A DNA stretch of 64,000 bases from Paenibacillus woosongensis (GTDB lineage Bacteria; Bacillota; Bacilli; Paenibacillales; Paenibacillaceae): NCBI RefSeq assembly GCF_009725165.1, contig NZ_WNZW01000005.1:62001-126000 (forward strand), read 5' to 3'. Under the pieces are notes generated by a model, which was given only the letters and a program-made list of their open reading frames with translations, searched no databases and was not told the origin of the DNA. This document shows, one piece after another, positions 7,531 through 16,885 of this stretch (position 1 is its first letter; each line of letters begins with the position of its first letter). A program made the translations under genes and the position numbers.

Positions 7531-7571
7531 CCATCGTTCAACCTGAGGTTGGACGAACGGAGCTATTTTTT
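7531..7571 (+). terminator. Intrinsic terminator after the RDD gene
   Basis: CGTTCAACC pairs with GGTTGGACG (one G-T pair) around TGA, followed after a short gap by a run of seven T. Confidence 0.65.
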
Positions 7572-7667
7572 TGGCTTTTCGTAAGCTTGACTTGACTTTT
7601 CGAACCTACACTTTTAGATAATTGTGTATAGTAAATACTACAACGCTATGGCGAAGGATGTGTAGTC

Positions 7668-9440
7668 TTGTCAAAGTTTTTGCGGTTTAATACACTGCGC
7701 AATCAAATTTTACTCGGCTTCATGCTGGTTATGATCATCGTGCTGGCTTCTGTCGGCTTTTTTACGTTTGGCCAAGTCTCCGTCCTGCTGAGCAACAATG
7801 CGGAGAAGCATATTCAGCAAACCGCGGTTCAAGCCACGGGTAAACTGGATGCCCTCCTGCAGCAAATCAATACGCTGACCGCCCAGGTGGCGATGAGCGC
7901 AACGACGCAGCGGCTCCTCTCCGAAGAGATGGCAGGGATGCCGATCAGCTTCACAGACCGCCAGCTGCTCCAGCAGGAGGTGCGCAAATATGAGGCTTAT
8001 GCGACAGGCATACGCTCGCTTGAGTTATACACGGCCGATTACCACAGACTGCTGCCGCTCGATGATTTCAGATTGACCGAACGGGTGTCCAGCGAATGGA
8101 TTGACCGGGTCGATGAGCAAATGGGGCGGCTGGTGTGGTTCGGCCTCGATCCCCAGAATCCTGACGGAGTTATCGCCATCCGCAGTATCCGGTTAATCGA
8201 CCAGTCGTTCTCACATGCCGGGTATTTAATGGTTCATATTGAGAAAAGCTATTTCGAGCTAGCTGAGGCGACGGAGCGCGAAATGCGCGAATCGATGGGG
8301 CTATTCGATCAATCCGGGAAAACGATATTTTCCGATTTTCCCCAAGAGGTGGATTCGAGGATGCTGCTCAGCCATGTCGGGGAGAGCATTACCATTGACG
8401 GCAAATCCTATATCGCTATTCAGAAGCAGTCCGAAGCCACAGGCTGGACGCTCGCGATTCTGACTCCTATGGGTTACGTCACCGAGGGGATATCGGTGCT
8501 TCGCACTACGATTCTTGTATCGGGCGTAGTTGGCGGCTTGCTCTTTCTGATTTTTACCCTTATTCTATCCACGATGATCACGCGTCCTATCCTGAATCTG
8601 ATCAAGGCGATGCGCGGCGCCCGCTTCGGGACGCTGAAGACTAGCCCGATTACGTCTACGACAATGGAAATTCATGAACTCAACAACTCTTACAATCAAA
8701 TGGTTGTCGATCTGAACGAGCTGATTGAAGTCGTTTATGAGAAGGAAATTCTCCAGAGCCGGACGGAGCTGAAGGCGCTTCAGGCTCAGATTAACCCGCA
8801 TTTTCTCTTTAACACCCTTGAGGCGTTCTACTGGGAGCTGGAGGATAAAGGGGAAGAGGAACTTGCCCAGATCGTTGTGGCGATGTCTGGATTGTTCCGT
8901 TACGTCATTACTAAAATGGATGAGGATGAATGGGTAACGCTCGGCGATGAGCTGGATCATGCGGAAAGATATTTGAAAATCATGGCCATGCGCATGATGG
9001 ACAGATTGTCTTGGCGGATTGAAGCGGACGAGGACTGCCGCCGGGTACCCGTACCAAAGCTGCTGATTCAGCCGCTCGTCGAAAACGCCATATTACACGG
9101 CGTAGAGCAGCGGGTTGGACCAGGCACGGTCATTTTGCGGGTAGAGCAAGCCAGCCGCCCCGGATTTACCCGGGTGACCGTGCAGGACGACGGCCCTGGA
9201 ATGGATCAGGAGAAGCTCCGTTCCTTGTATTCCGTCATGCGAAAGGGACATGTGAGCGCTACAAAAGGACATGGCATCGGTATGGTTAACGTCGAGCGAA
9301 GGCTGCGGCTCAGCTTTGACTCCAGCACCGATGGGCTCGAAATTAAGAGCGAGAAGGGACAGGGGACAACGGTGTCCTTTGAAATACCGAATGAATATGG
9401 GAGTGACATGAGTCATGAAGACGATACTTATCGTGGATGA
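7668..9440 (+). CDS. YesM-type sensor histidine kinase
   Basis: A 590-residue membrane kinase. Order: membrane segment (about 12-34), extracellular dCache-like sensor (about 35-280), second membrane segment (about 283-305), HAMP linker, and the His_kinase box KALQAQINPHFLFNTLEAFYWE with phosphorylated His378. The HATPase domain has the N-box LIQPLVENAILHGVEQ, then DDGPGMD and the GHGIGMVNVERR loop. The start is TTG with GAAGGATG upstream. It overlaps the response regulator gene by 26 bases, and together they precede a CUT1 sugar ABC operon by 110 bases, so it most likely senses an oligosaccharide and controls that transporter. Confidence 0.95.
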   Translation: MSKFLRFNTLRNQILLGFMLVMIIVLASVGFFTFGQVSVLLSNNAEKHIQQTAVQATGKLDALLQQINTLTAQVAMSATTQRLLSEEMAGMPISFTDRQLLQQEVRKYEAYATGIRSLELYTADYHRLLPLDDFRLTERVSSEWIDRVDEQMGRLVWFGLDPQNPDGVIAIRSIRLIDQSFSHAGYLMVHIEKSYFELAEATEREMRESMGLFDQSGKTIFSDFPQEVDSRMLLSHVGESITIDGKSYIAIQKQSEATGWTLAILTPMGYVTEGISVLRTTILVSGVVGGLLFLIFTLILSTMITRPILNLIKAMRGARFGTLKTSPITSTTMEIHELNNSYNQMVVDLNELIEVVYEKEILQSRTELKALQAQINPHFLFNTLEAFYWELEDKGEEELAQIVVAMSGLFRYVITKMDEDEWVTLGDELDHAERYLKIMAMRMMDRLSWRIEADEDCRRVPVPKLLIQPLVENAILHGVEQRVGPGTVILRVEQASRPGFTRVTVQDDGPGMDQEKLRSLYSVMRKGHVSATKGHGIGMVNVERRLRLSFDSSTDGLEIKSEKGQGTTVSFEIPNEYGSDMSHEDDTYRG

Positions 9441-10203
9441 TGAACCAAGGACACGGGAAGGGATCCGCAAAACATTGGAGGCCTGGTCCTCCGGCCGACA
9501 CCGGATCGAGATTGCATCCAGCGGCGTGGCGGCTTTGGAGTGGCTGCAGGAGCACGAGGCCAATCTGCTCGTGACCGATATACGAATGCCGGAAATCGGG
9601 GGCCTTGATCTTATTGAGCGGTTGGAAAATTTGAAGAATCCGCCCGTTGTCATCGTCATTTCCGGTCATCCGGAGTTCGACTATGCGCAAAAGGCGCTAA
9701 AATTCGGCGTAATCGAATATTTATTGAAGCCGCTGGATAAATTAAAGCTCATTCAGGCTGTCGAGCTTGCTCTCCAGCGGGAGGAGAAAATACACCGGAT
9801 CGAGCGGATGGAGAAGCTGGTCGATCCGAAGCTCATGGAGACGATGGAGCATGAGAATGCATACAGTACCCCGGTTCGCGACGCGATCCGTTATTTGAAA
9901 GAGCATTTGCACGAACCGGTATCCATGCGCGACTTGGCGGATCACCTTCATATGAACGCCAGCTATTTTAGCGTGCTGTTCAAGGAACAGACGGGCCTTA
10001 CATTCAGCGAATATTTGACTAAGCAGAGAATTCAGAGGGCGAAGGTGCTGCTTACGACGACAACGCTTCCCATTGCCGAGATTGCGGAGAGGGTCGGATA
10101 CCAGACGGCCAGATATTTCGTCAAAGTCTTCCGCGAGATGGAACAGGTAAGCCCTGGGCAATATAGAAGCAACGTAAAGGACCCGGACGACACAATCCAA
10201 TAA
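9415..10203 (+). CDS. YesN-type response regulator (receiver-AraC)
   Basis: A 262-residue DNA-binding response regulator. The receiver domain (1-125) has the acidic pair in LIVDDEPRTRE, the phospho-acceptor Asp55 in LLVTDIRMPEI, and Lys105 in YLLKPLDK. The C-terminal part has two AraC helix-turn-helix motifs (SMRDLADHLHMNASYFSVLF and PIAEIAERVGYQTARYFVKV). It is shorter than most YesN proteins (about 500 residues) because it lacks the middle region. It is translationally coupled to the kinase and transcribed toward the ABC operon it probably activates. Confidence 0.95.
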   Translation: MKTILIVDDEPRTREGIRKTLEAWSSGRHRIEIASSGVAALEWLQEHEANLLVTDIRMPEIGGLDLIERLENLKNPPVVIVISGHPEFDYAQKALKFGVIEYLLKPLDKLKLIQAVELALQREEKIHRIERMEKLVDPKLMETMEHENAYSTPVRDAIRYLKEHLHEPVSMRDLADHLHMNASYFSVLFKEQTGLTFSEYLTKQRIQRAKVLLTTTTLPIAEIAERVGYQTARYFVKVFREMEQVSPGQYRSNVKDPDDTIQ

Positions 10204-10312
10204 TAGTGGCATAAATCCCAATCCCTCTATCATTACGGCATGATCCTACCATTGTTACAATTTAATTAAGCGGAATGAAACCGCTAGCATTCGTAGAAAA
10301 GGGGTTGTAAAC

Positions 10313-11638
10313 GTGTTCAAGAAAAAATGGACGATGCTGCTATTGACATCATTGTGTCTCGCTTTGGTTTTGGGGGGCTGCGGTTCGAAGGGCAATAACG
10401 GCGGCGCATCTCAAGGCGGCGGCGAAGCCAAAGGTGATCAAGTCACGGTAAGCTTCATGCATCTCTGGCCTGAAGGCGTGTCTGCCGGACAGAACAAAAT
10501 CGTGAACCAAATCATTACCGAATATCAGAACGAGAACCCTAACGTTAAAATCAAACAAGAGGTATTGGATAACGAGCAGTACAAAAACAAACTAAAAGTA
10601 CTGTCCGCATCCAACGAACTGCCGGATGTAGGTGTAACCTGGGCGGCGGGATTCCTGCAGCCTTATGTTGAAGGCAATCTGTTTGCTCCTGTAGACGATC
10701 TGCTGAGCGGCGAGCTGAACGGTAAATTCGTTGCCGGCACGACCGAGGCATATAATATTGACGGAAAAACGTATGCGCTTCCACTAGAGTTCAATATCGC
10801 GCCTGTATATTACAATAAAGCGATTTTTGCAAAATACAATCTTGAGGTTCCGCAAACGTACGAGCAATTTAAGCAAGTTGTGAAAACGCTGTCCGACAAC
10901 GGCGTAGCGCCGATAGCCCTGGGTAACAAAGACCGCTGGACCGGTTCCCTATGGTACATGTACATGGCTGACCGGATTGCGGGACAGCAAACGCTGGCTA
11001 ACGCCATCAGCGGCTCCGCTTCCTTCAAGGACGAAGGGCTGATCAAGGCTGCAACGGAAGTTCAAGCGCTCGTAGACAGCAATGCTTTTGTCAAAGGCTT
11101 CAACGGTTTGTCCAATGAAGAGGCGAAATCCGAGTTCCTGAACGACAAAGCAGCAATGTATATGATGGGTTCCTGGGATCTTCCAAACTTTACGACGAAT
11201 GAAGAAATTCCGCAGGAGTTCCGTAACAATGTCGGCTTCTTTAAATTCCCGACCGTGGAAGGCGGCAAAGGCGACATCAACAGCTGGGTTGGCGGTCCGG
11301 GCGTAGGCTTGTTCGTGGCTGAGAACTCCAAAGTGAAGGATGAAGCCAAGAAATTCGTAGAATACTTCGTTACAAAATGGGGCGAGCAATCCGTAACCGG
11401 CGCAGGCGTTATCCCGGCTACGAAGGTAGATACGTCCAATCTGGAGCTGCCTCAATTGTATATCGATCTGTTTAATGAAATGAATCAGGCAAGCAGCATC
11501 ACCTTGTTCGCAGACGTACAAATGCCTGCGAATGCGGCGGAGACGCACCTTAACATGATCCAGGCTCTCTTTGGCAAGGCGGTAACGCCGGAGAAATTCT
11601 CGGAAGAGCATGACGCGGCAATCGCCAAAGGACAATAA
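10313..11638 (+). CDS. CUT1 sugar ABC transporter, substrate-binding lipoprotein
   Basis: A 441-residue extracellular solute-binding protein, family 1. The signal peptide ends in a lipobox (LALVLGGC, lipidated Cys23), followed by a Gly/Asn-rich linker. The mature part shows family segments such as FMHLWPEG, YALPLEFNIAPVYYNKAIF and KAAMYMMGSWDLPNF. The start is GTG with AAGGGG upstream. It captures an oligosaccharide and delivers it to the two permeases that follow. No ATPase gene is present in the operon, so a shared MsmX-type ATPase encoded elsewhere is expected. A hairpin separates it from the permease genes. Confidence 0.95.
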   Translation: MFKKKWTMLLLTSLCLALVLGGCGSKGNNGGASQGGGEAKGDQVTVSFMHLWPEGVSAGQNKIVNQIITEYQNENPNVKIKQEVLDNEQYKNKLKVLSASNELPDVGVTWAAGFLQPYVEGNLFAPVDDLLSGELNGKFVAGTTEAYNIDGKTYALPLEFNIAPVYYNKAIFAKYNLEVPQTYEQFKQVVKTLSDNGVAPIALGNKDRWTGSLWYMYMADRIAGQQTLANAISGSASFKDEGLIKAATEVQALVDSNAFVKGFNGLSNEEAKSEFLNDKAAMYMMGSWDLPNFTTNEEIPQEFRNNVGFFKFPTVEGGKGDINSWVGGPGVGLFVAENSKVKDEAKKFVEYFVTKWGEQSVTGAGVIPATKVDTSNLELPQLYIDLFNEMNQASSITLFADVQMPANAAETHLNMIQALFGKAVTPEKFSEEHDAAIAKGQ

Positions 11639-11678
11639 AGCTGACGGTTCAAAGCACTTGTGCAACAGAATGAAGAAA

Positions 11679-11712
11679 TCTATCCGGCAGTACTGCCGGA
11701 TAGACTTTTCTT
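11679..11712 (+). terminator. Attenuating terminator between binding protein and permeases
   Basis: A perfect 26-base palindrome (12-base arms beginning TCTATCCGGCAG, centre TA) at 11679-11704, followed by CTTTTCTT. It would end most transcripts after the binding-protein gene and let a fraction through to the permeases. Confidence 0.8.
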
Positions 11713-11756
11713 AGCAGCGACTTAGAAACGACTATGGAGGAAAGGAGTCGGACAAC

Positions 11757-12638
11757 GTGGATAAGGTGCTCTCCAATAAAAAGATAATCGCACTCTATGT
11801 ACTGCCATCACTGCTTCTCATTTTGGGCGTCGTGTACATTCCGATCATACTTACCGGCTACTACGGCTTGAATAAATGGAATGGCATCAGCGCCATGAGT
11901 TACATCGGTTTTGAAAACTATCTGGCTCTAGCGAAGGATAGCGCTTTTTGGAGCAGTGCCTGGCACTCGCTTCTGCTGGCTTTGTTCTCTACGCTCAGCT
12001 TAGTAATTTATCTGGCTGTAGCTATGGTTCTTGCTACCCGTATCAAAGGGGCGAACCTGTTCCGTAAAATCTATTTGATCCCGATGCTGTTGTCGTCGGT
12101 TGCGATTGCGCAATTGTGGCTAAAAATTTATCATCCGACCAATGGGATCGTAAACAGCTTTTTGCAATCTATCGGTATTGCTAATCCTCCTGCATGGCTT
12201 GCAGACACATCGCTGGTACTGCCTGCACTGTTCATTCCGATTCTGTGGCAATATGCGGGTTTTTATATTTTGATCTACTACGCAGCTCTGAAGAATATTC
12301 CGGCTTCCCTGGAGGAAGCGGCGAAGATCGACGGTGCGAACGCACTGCAAATTGCTTGGAAAATCAAGCTTCCGCTTGCGATGGAAGTAATCAAGGTTAC
12401 GATCGTTCTTGCCGTTGTCGGGTCGCTGAAATATTTTGACCTGATCTATGTCATGACCGACGGCGGACCTAACGGCGCCAGTGAGGTTATGGCCTCGTAC
12501 ATGTATCGTGTAGCTTTCCGGGCTCATGATTTTGGCTATGGCAGCGCGATCGGGTTCTTCCTGCTCGTCATCTGTCTGATCATTACTTGGGTCATTCGCA
12601 AATTAACCGCAACGAAAGATACTATTCAATATTCCTAA
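11757..12638 (+). CDS. CUT1 sugar ABC permease (MalF/UgpA type)
   Basis: A 293-residue permease with six membrane segments, the first being IIALYVLPSLLLILGVVYIP. The cytoplasmic EAA loop reads EEAAKIDGANALQIAWKIKLP (about residues 188-208) and is the docking site for the ATPase. The start is GTG with AAAGGAG eight to nine bases upstream. It is followed after 13 bases by the second permease, with which it forms the membrane channel. Confidence 0.95.
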   Translation: MDKVLSNKKIIALYVLPSLLLILGVVYIPIILTGYYGLNKWNGISAMSYIGFENYLALAKDSAFWSSAWHSLLLALFSTLSLVIYLAVAMVLATRIKGANLFRKIYLIPMLLSSVAIAQLWLKIYHPTNGIVNSFLQSIGIANPPAWLADTSLVLPALFIPILWQYAGFYILIYYAALKNIPASLEEAAKIDGANALQIAWKIKLPLAMEVIKVTIVLAVVGSLKYFDLIYVMTDGGPNGASEVMASYMYRVAFRAHDFGYGSAIGFFLLVICLIITWVIRKLTATKDTIQYS

Positions 12639-12651
12639 GGAGGGACACTTC

Positions 12652-13536
12652 ATGATATCTGGAACCGCAGGACAGCTTCAGAGCGGGCCGGCTAGCTCGG
12701 GGGCAGCCCTTGGACGTAAAATAGGCTACGGCATCTTGTATGTTATTCTGATTCTTGTAGCTGTTCTTCAAATACTGCCGCTCGTATGGCTGCTGTTCTT
12801 CTCGCTTAAAAACAATCAGGAAGTGTTCAACCTTCCGCCGTTCTCGCTCCCGATGGACCCTAAATGGGCAAACTATAGCAAGGTATGGAACGCGGGGAAT
12901 ATTAATGTGTACTTCTTGAACAGCGTATGGGTTACTGTGTTGGCGACCGCGCTCACAGTCCTCCTGGGCAGTCTGGTCACGTATGCCGTGACGAGAATGA
13001 AGTGGAAGGGAAGCTCCTTCGTGCTTGGCCTGTTTATGGTCGCAATGATGATTCCTGTCCATTCGACGCTTATTCCTTTGTTTAGCGTATATAACAAAAT
13101 CGGGTTGACGGATCATCCGTTGTCGCTCATATTCTCCTATGTTGCGTTCAATATGCCGATTACGATCATGATTCTGCTGGGCTTCTACTATGCGCTGCCG
13201 CGCGAGGTAGAGGAGGCCGCCGTCATCGACGGCTGCTCGGTGAACCGGATGTTCGCGCAAATCGTATTTCCTATGACGAGCTCCGTGCTGGCCACAACAG
13301 CGATCATCAACATGATCTATAACTGGAACGAGTTTATTTTCGTAAATACGTTCATTAGCTCCGATATCTACAAGACCCTGACGGTTGGCGTACAGAACTT
13401 CATCGGTCAATATACGACGGACTGGGGTGCGATCGGCGCTACCCTAATGATCAGCATTCTGCCGATCCTGATCACCTTCCTGTTCCTTAGCGACAAGATC
13501 GTCGAAGGGATCGCCGCTGGTTCGGTTAAGGGTTAA
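12652..13536 (+). CDS. CUT1 sugar ABC permease (MalG/UgpE type)
   Basis: A 294-residue permease partnering the preceding one. It has a longer polar N-terminus, six membrane segments, and the EAA loop REVEEAAVIDGCSVNRMFAQ (about residues 184-203). AAGGAGGG lies nine bases before the ATG. It is the last gene of the YesMN-ABC cluster; a terminator follows at 13629. Confidence 0.95.
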   Translation: MISGTAGQLQSGPASSGAALGRKIGYGILYVILILVAVLQILPLVWLLFFSLKNNQEVFNLPPFSLPMDPKWANYSKVWNAGNINVYFLNSVWVTVLATALTVLLGSLVTYAVTRMKWKGSSFVLGLFMVAMMIPVHSTLIPLFSVYNKIGLTDHPLSLIFSYVAFNMPITIMILLGFYYALPREVEEAAVIDGCSVNRMFAQIVFPMTSSVLATTAIINMIYNWNEFIFVNTFISSDIYKTLTVGVQNFIGQYTTDWGAIGATLMISILPILITFLFLSDKIVEGIAAGSVKG

Positions 13537-13628
13537 GTTGTAACAGAAACAGTAAGAAGCCGTGATTAAAGTAATGTTATAGCAGTAACTGACTGTTAAG
13601 AAATGTTATAGCTAAGCTGTATGTGAAA

Positions 13629-13664
13629 AAGAACCTGGGCGAATCCGGGTTCTTTATTCTTTTT
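13629..13664 (+). terminator. Terminator of the first ABC operon
   Basis: AAGAACCTGG pairs with CCGGGTTCTT (one G-T pair) around GCGAAT, followed by TATTCTTTTT. Confidence 0.85.
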
Positions 13665-13727
13665 GAGGCAAGGATCGGCGTGCTAACGGTCATTGGTTCC
13701 GCTATAGCATTGGCGGATTTGCAGATC

Positions 13728-13860
13728 TAACGGACACAGGAGCCCCTATTGTGCCTAAAAGTCACGTAAAAAAGACGATTAAAGGCAAATAGAGTCCCTG
13801 GTGTCCGTTAGGGTTGGGACAGTATTTTTTTGGGGAGAATAGCGTCTCTTGTGTCCGTAA
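13728..13860. repeat. Three copies of a 22-25-base intergenic repeat, two forming a large hairpin
   Basis: The 509 bases between 13537 and 14044 hold no gene. TAACGGACACAGGAGCCCC (13728 onward, plus strand) recurs inverted at 13786-13810 and 13837-13860. Read on the minus strand these begin TAACGGACACCAGGGACTC and TTACGGACACAAGAGACGC. Copies 1 and 2 can fold into an 83-base hairpin. The shared core is (T)AACGGACAC-N-RGAG-N-C-N-CTATT. This looks like a dispersed palindromic family, not a gene regulatory site. The remaining 130 bases before the xylosidase terminator show nothing else. Confidence 0.7.
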
Positions 13861-13991
13861 GGATTCAGTGGGGAGTCGAACCACAAATAGACAACGAGTA
13901 ACAACGGGCAGCCAACTGAAAGTTGTGAGTAACCACGGACACACCGCAGACAACGAGCTAACCTCACACCAGCCGAGTAGAGTGATCAACC

Positions 13992-14036
13992 ACAAAACAG
14001 GCCGCCCATGGATACACATATCCTTGGACGGCCTGT
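13992..14036 (-). terminator. Terminator of the beta-xylosidase gene
   Basis: On the minus strand ACAGGCCGTCCAAGGATA pairs with TATCCATGGGCGGCCTGT (two weak positions) around TGTG, followed by TTTGTGG. Confidence 0.8.
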
Positions 14037-14044
14037 TGTTCACA

Positions 14045-15652
14045 TTAATTGTTCTTGTAGACGAAGTAGTCGAAGTCGGCTGGCTCGTTCTGGCCGGAAG
14101 TGTCCTGGCACTGCATGCCCACGAATGCTCCTGTGAAGAAGCCTCCGCCTTGGATGTAGTCGTCCGACAGCTTGTAAGAATAGAAGTTGATCGGAATGAC
14201 AGTCCAATTGGCTCCATCGAACGAATAGGAGTAACGGTACACATCAGTCTCAACGTCTACGCGCAGGTACACGTACTGGACGTCCTCGGGAATCGTGATT
14301 TCATTGCCTTGCAGCGGTGCAGAGAACGTAAAGTTGTCGCATGCCACGATTTCCAGGATTCTGCCCTTGTCCTCATTCCAGGAGATTTGGCAGGAGGTCC
14401 AGTTCTGGGTGTTGTAGTAATTGACTAACCCGGCAGACTGCTGGAATGTCGTCGGATTGAACGCAACCTTAGTTTCCGCCGTGAAGTTGAAATGCTGCCA
14501 GCGTCTAGCAATGAACGCCTGCGTAAATTTGGACGTCAGCGATTCCTTGCCGTACAGACGCAGATGACCTGGTTTGTCAGTAAGCGAAACGATATTCTCG
14601 CCGAGCGGAATCCGCAGGCTCTGGAAGTGGAGGTTCAGCTTGTCGCTGTCGAAATCATCTTTCTCCGGGAAATCGGGCTCCCACTTAACTTCCGGAATGT
14701 TAGGCCCTTCGATTTGCAGGGAAGGCTGATTGCCGCCCACGACGTAAGGCCAGTCGTTCTTCCATTCCAAGCGCTGAATAGCCGTCTCTCTGCCCAGCGG
14801 GCAGTAGCCGCGAGGGTCGAGCAATGGCTGCCCTTCCCGGGACAACGGTCTTCCCGTCAGGTGAACAAGGAACCATTCGTCGGTATGCGTCTGCACGATC
14901 GAGGCATGTCCTGCCTTTTGCAGCGGGTTGCGCGGTACGGCAAATGACGAGATCAGCGGGTTATCCGGATGTACCTCGTAAGGGCCGCGCAGATTTTTGG
15001 ATCGTGCAAGCGTTGCGCAGTGATCGTATTTGGTGCCGCCTTCGGCCGTCAACAAATAGTAGTAGCCGTTGATTTTGTACAAGTGCGGCGCTTCCGTTAG
15101 TTTAATATCGGTTCCTTTGAAAATAACTTCCCGCTTGCCAACCAGCTTCTTCTCACTGGCGTTGTACTCTTGAAGTACGATGCCATAGAAGCTGTGATGG
15201 CCGACGCGCTGATCCCACAGCATGTTGACCAGATATTTCTTGCCATCCTCATCATGGAACAACGATGGATCAAAGCCGGAGCTGTTCAAATAAATCGGCT
15301 CGGACCATTCGCCGTCGATCGTATCGCAGGTCACGAGATAGTTATGGCAGTCTTTCCATTGGCCTTCGGTCACTTTTACGTCCGTGTAAATGAGCCAGAA
15401 TTGACCGTCCGCGTAGGACAGCTGAGGTGCCCAGATTCCGCCGGAATCCGGATTGCCCATCATGTTGAGCTGGCTTAAGCGGTTCAGAGGTCTCGTTACC
15501 AGCCGCCAGTTCTTCAAATCCTTCGAGTGGTAAATGCCCACGCCTGGGAACCATTCGAAGGTGGATACGGCAATATAGTAGTCTTCTCCAACACGACAAA
15601 TGCTCGGGTCCGGGTTGAAGCCCGTCAAAATCGGGTTTTGAATGATAGCCAT
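14045..15652 (-). CDS. xynB: GH43 beta-xylosidase
   Basis: A 535-residue intracellular glycosidase that removes xylose from the non-reducing ends of xylo-oligosaccharides. The five-bladed propeller has the three catalytic acids at Asp15 ([10 protein letters not shown]), Asp128 (SSGFDPSLF) and Glu187 (KLTEAPHLY). These are the same positions I recall for Geobacillus XynB3. The C-terminal beta-sandwich (about 330-535) is the GH43 C2 domain. No signal peptide is present. The start is fixed at 15652 by AAAGGAG eight bases upstream; the open frame extends 44 codons further, without a ribosome site. It is divergent from an AraC regulator, its likely controller. Confidence 0.95.
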   Translation of the reverse strand: MAIIQNPILTGFNPDPSICRVGEDYYIAVSTFEWFPGVGIYHSKDLKNWRLVTRPLNRLSQLNMMGNPDSGGIWAPQLSYADGQFWLIYTDVKVTEGQWKDCHNYLVTCDTIDGEWSEPIYLNSSGFDPSLFHDEDGKKYLVNMLWDQRVGHHSFYGIVLQEYNASEKKLVGKREVIFKGTDIKLTEAPHLYKINGYYYLLTAEGGTKYDHCATLARSKNLRGPYEVHPDNPLISSFAVPRNPLQKAGHASIVQTHTDEWFLVHLTGRPLSREGQPLLDPRGYCPLGRETAIQRLEWKNDWPYVVGGNQPSLQIEGPNIPEVKWEPDFPEKDDFDSDKLNLHFQSLRIPLGENIVSLTDKPGHLRLYGKESLTSKFTQAFIARRWQHFNFTAETKVAFNPTTFQQSAGLVNYYNTQNWTSCQISWNEDKGRILEIVACDNFTFSAPLQGNEITIPEDVQYVYLRVDVETDVYRYSYSFDGANWTVIPINFYSYKLSDDYIQGGGFFTGAFVGMQCQDTSGQNEPADFDYFVYKNN

Positions 15653-15762
15653 GCCTTTTGCTCCTTTATAGGTTATTTGGAAAAGATGGGAGTCGAATAA
15701 TTGAGGTTCACACAGATAAATTACCCATTTCCACAAATGGCATACGGGCACTATATCTATGT

Positions 15763-15780
15763 TACAATAACTATATTGTA
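15763..15780. promoter_or_regulatory. Dyad between xynB and its AraC regulator
   Basis: TACAATA-ACTA-TATTGTA is a perfect inverted repeat with seven-base arms, 110 bases upstream of xynB and about 100 bases upstream of the regulator start. Position suggests an operator for one or both genes. Confidence 0.45.
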
Positions 15781-15882
15781 TCAATCTTATATGAAGCTTC
15801 CCATATCCATTGTATGTGGTTTTTTACCCAAATCAATTAAATTTGTCGGCTGTGAGGAATGATTGTAAAGGAGTCTGGTGCT

Positions 15883-16767
15883 ATGGAGATCAAAACCGAT
15901 CGCATGAGAAGAGAAATGATGCTGCCCGATATGGAATCCACCTTCCGCGTATTTGCCGCACACTGGCGCACGGTCGACCGGGATTGGAAGTATCCTTCCC
16001 ATAAGCATCCCCTGTTCGAGGTCAATCTAGTTCTGTCCGGTACGCAGGAAATGAAGGTCAATCGAACAGTCTATGTGCAGCAGCCGGGTGATCTGCTCCT
16101 GCTCGGACCGGATGACGTGCATGAAAGCCGGGTGCTCGGCGAAGAGGAGATGACGTATTATTGCGTGCATTTTGACGTGGATGAAAGGGCCTTCCGCGAA
16201 TTGTTATATCGCAACGAAGCCTGCTATCATGCTGCGGGAAGCGAACTGGCATCAGCGATCCGCCCTGCGCTGGACAAGCTGATCGCTCTTACGTCGGAGG
16301 AGGCTGTGGTCCGCGTAGAATCCCGCATGGCAGCATTGTCTGCGTTGTTCGAGCTGTTTGCGGGAATTAGCGGCACGCTTGGCAGGCGGGACGGCGATGC
16401 TCCGCCCTCGCGGATGTCTCAGACCGCTTCCGAGGTTGCTGCTTTACTGGAGCAAGCCGTGGATGAAACAGCGGAAGGCACCCGCGATGGCCGGGACATG
16501 GAGACGATTGAGTCGATCGCTGCGGCAGTAGGCTACAGCCCCTCTTCGGTGAACCGGATGTTTACATCGGTATTTGGCGTGTCCCCGCGGCAGTATATGT
16601 CCAACTTGATGCTCAAGAAGTCCAAGCTGCTGCTAATGGATCCCGAGCTAACGATCGAGGAAGTTTCGCATAGGCTGGGCTACAAGAATATCGCCCATTT
16701 CAGCCGCCAGTTCAAGCGTTGGACCGGAGAATCGCCAAGCCATTTCCGGGGGCGGTTTCATAATTAG
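15883..16767 (+). CDS. AraC-family regulator (cupin sensor), probable xylosidase regulator
   Basis: A 294-residue regulator. The N-terminal cupin sensor includes HKHPLFEVNLVLSGTQEMKVN, and QPGDLLLLGPDDVHES is the typical barrel closing segment. A linker of about 60 residues leads to two C-terminal helix-turn-helix motifs (TIESIAAAVGYSPSSVNRMF and TIEEVSHRLGYKNIAHFSRQ). The start is put at ATG 15883, with AAAGGAG nine bases upstream; an in-frame ATG at 15859 is less well placed. It is divergent from the beta-xylosidase gene, which it probably induces when xylose or xylo-oligosaccharide binds. Confidence 0.9.
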   Translation: MEIKTDRMRREMMLPDMESTFRVFAAHWRTVDRDWKYPSHKHPLFEVNLVLSGTQEMKVNRTVYVQQPGDLLLLGPDDVHESRVLGEEEMTYYCVHFDVDERAFRELLYRNEACYHAAGSELASAIRPALDKLIALTSEEAVVRVESRMAALSALFELFAGISGTLGRRDGDAPPSRMSQTASEVAALLEQAVDETAEGTRDGRDMETIESIAAAVGYSPSSVNRMFTSVFGVSPRQYMSNLMLKKSKLLLMDPELTIEEVSHRLGYKNIAHFSRQFKRWTGESPSHFRGRFHN

Positions 16768-16885
16768 GGCTTTTATGTGTGGTTCAGGAATTAATATTTA
16801 CAGCAGTAAAAAAATAACATATACTCCTTACTGTTTGGCATTTCAATAGGATTGACCCATAAATCGGTAAGGAGTGATTTTTCCG

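Noticed and set aside
12622-13410. Minus-strand open frame opposite the second permease
   Set aside because: Highly charged shadow translation without a start signal; the plus strand encodes an unmistakable ABC permease.
13785-14428. Open frames on both strands between the first ABC operon and the xylosidase gene
   Set aside because: They run through the dispersed repeats and a terminator, have no ribosome sites, and give no domain.
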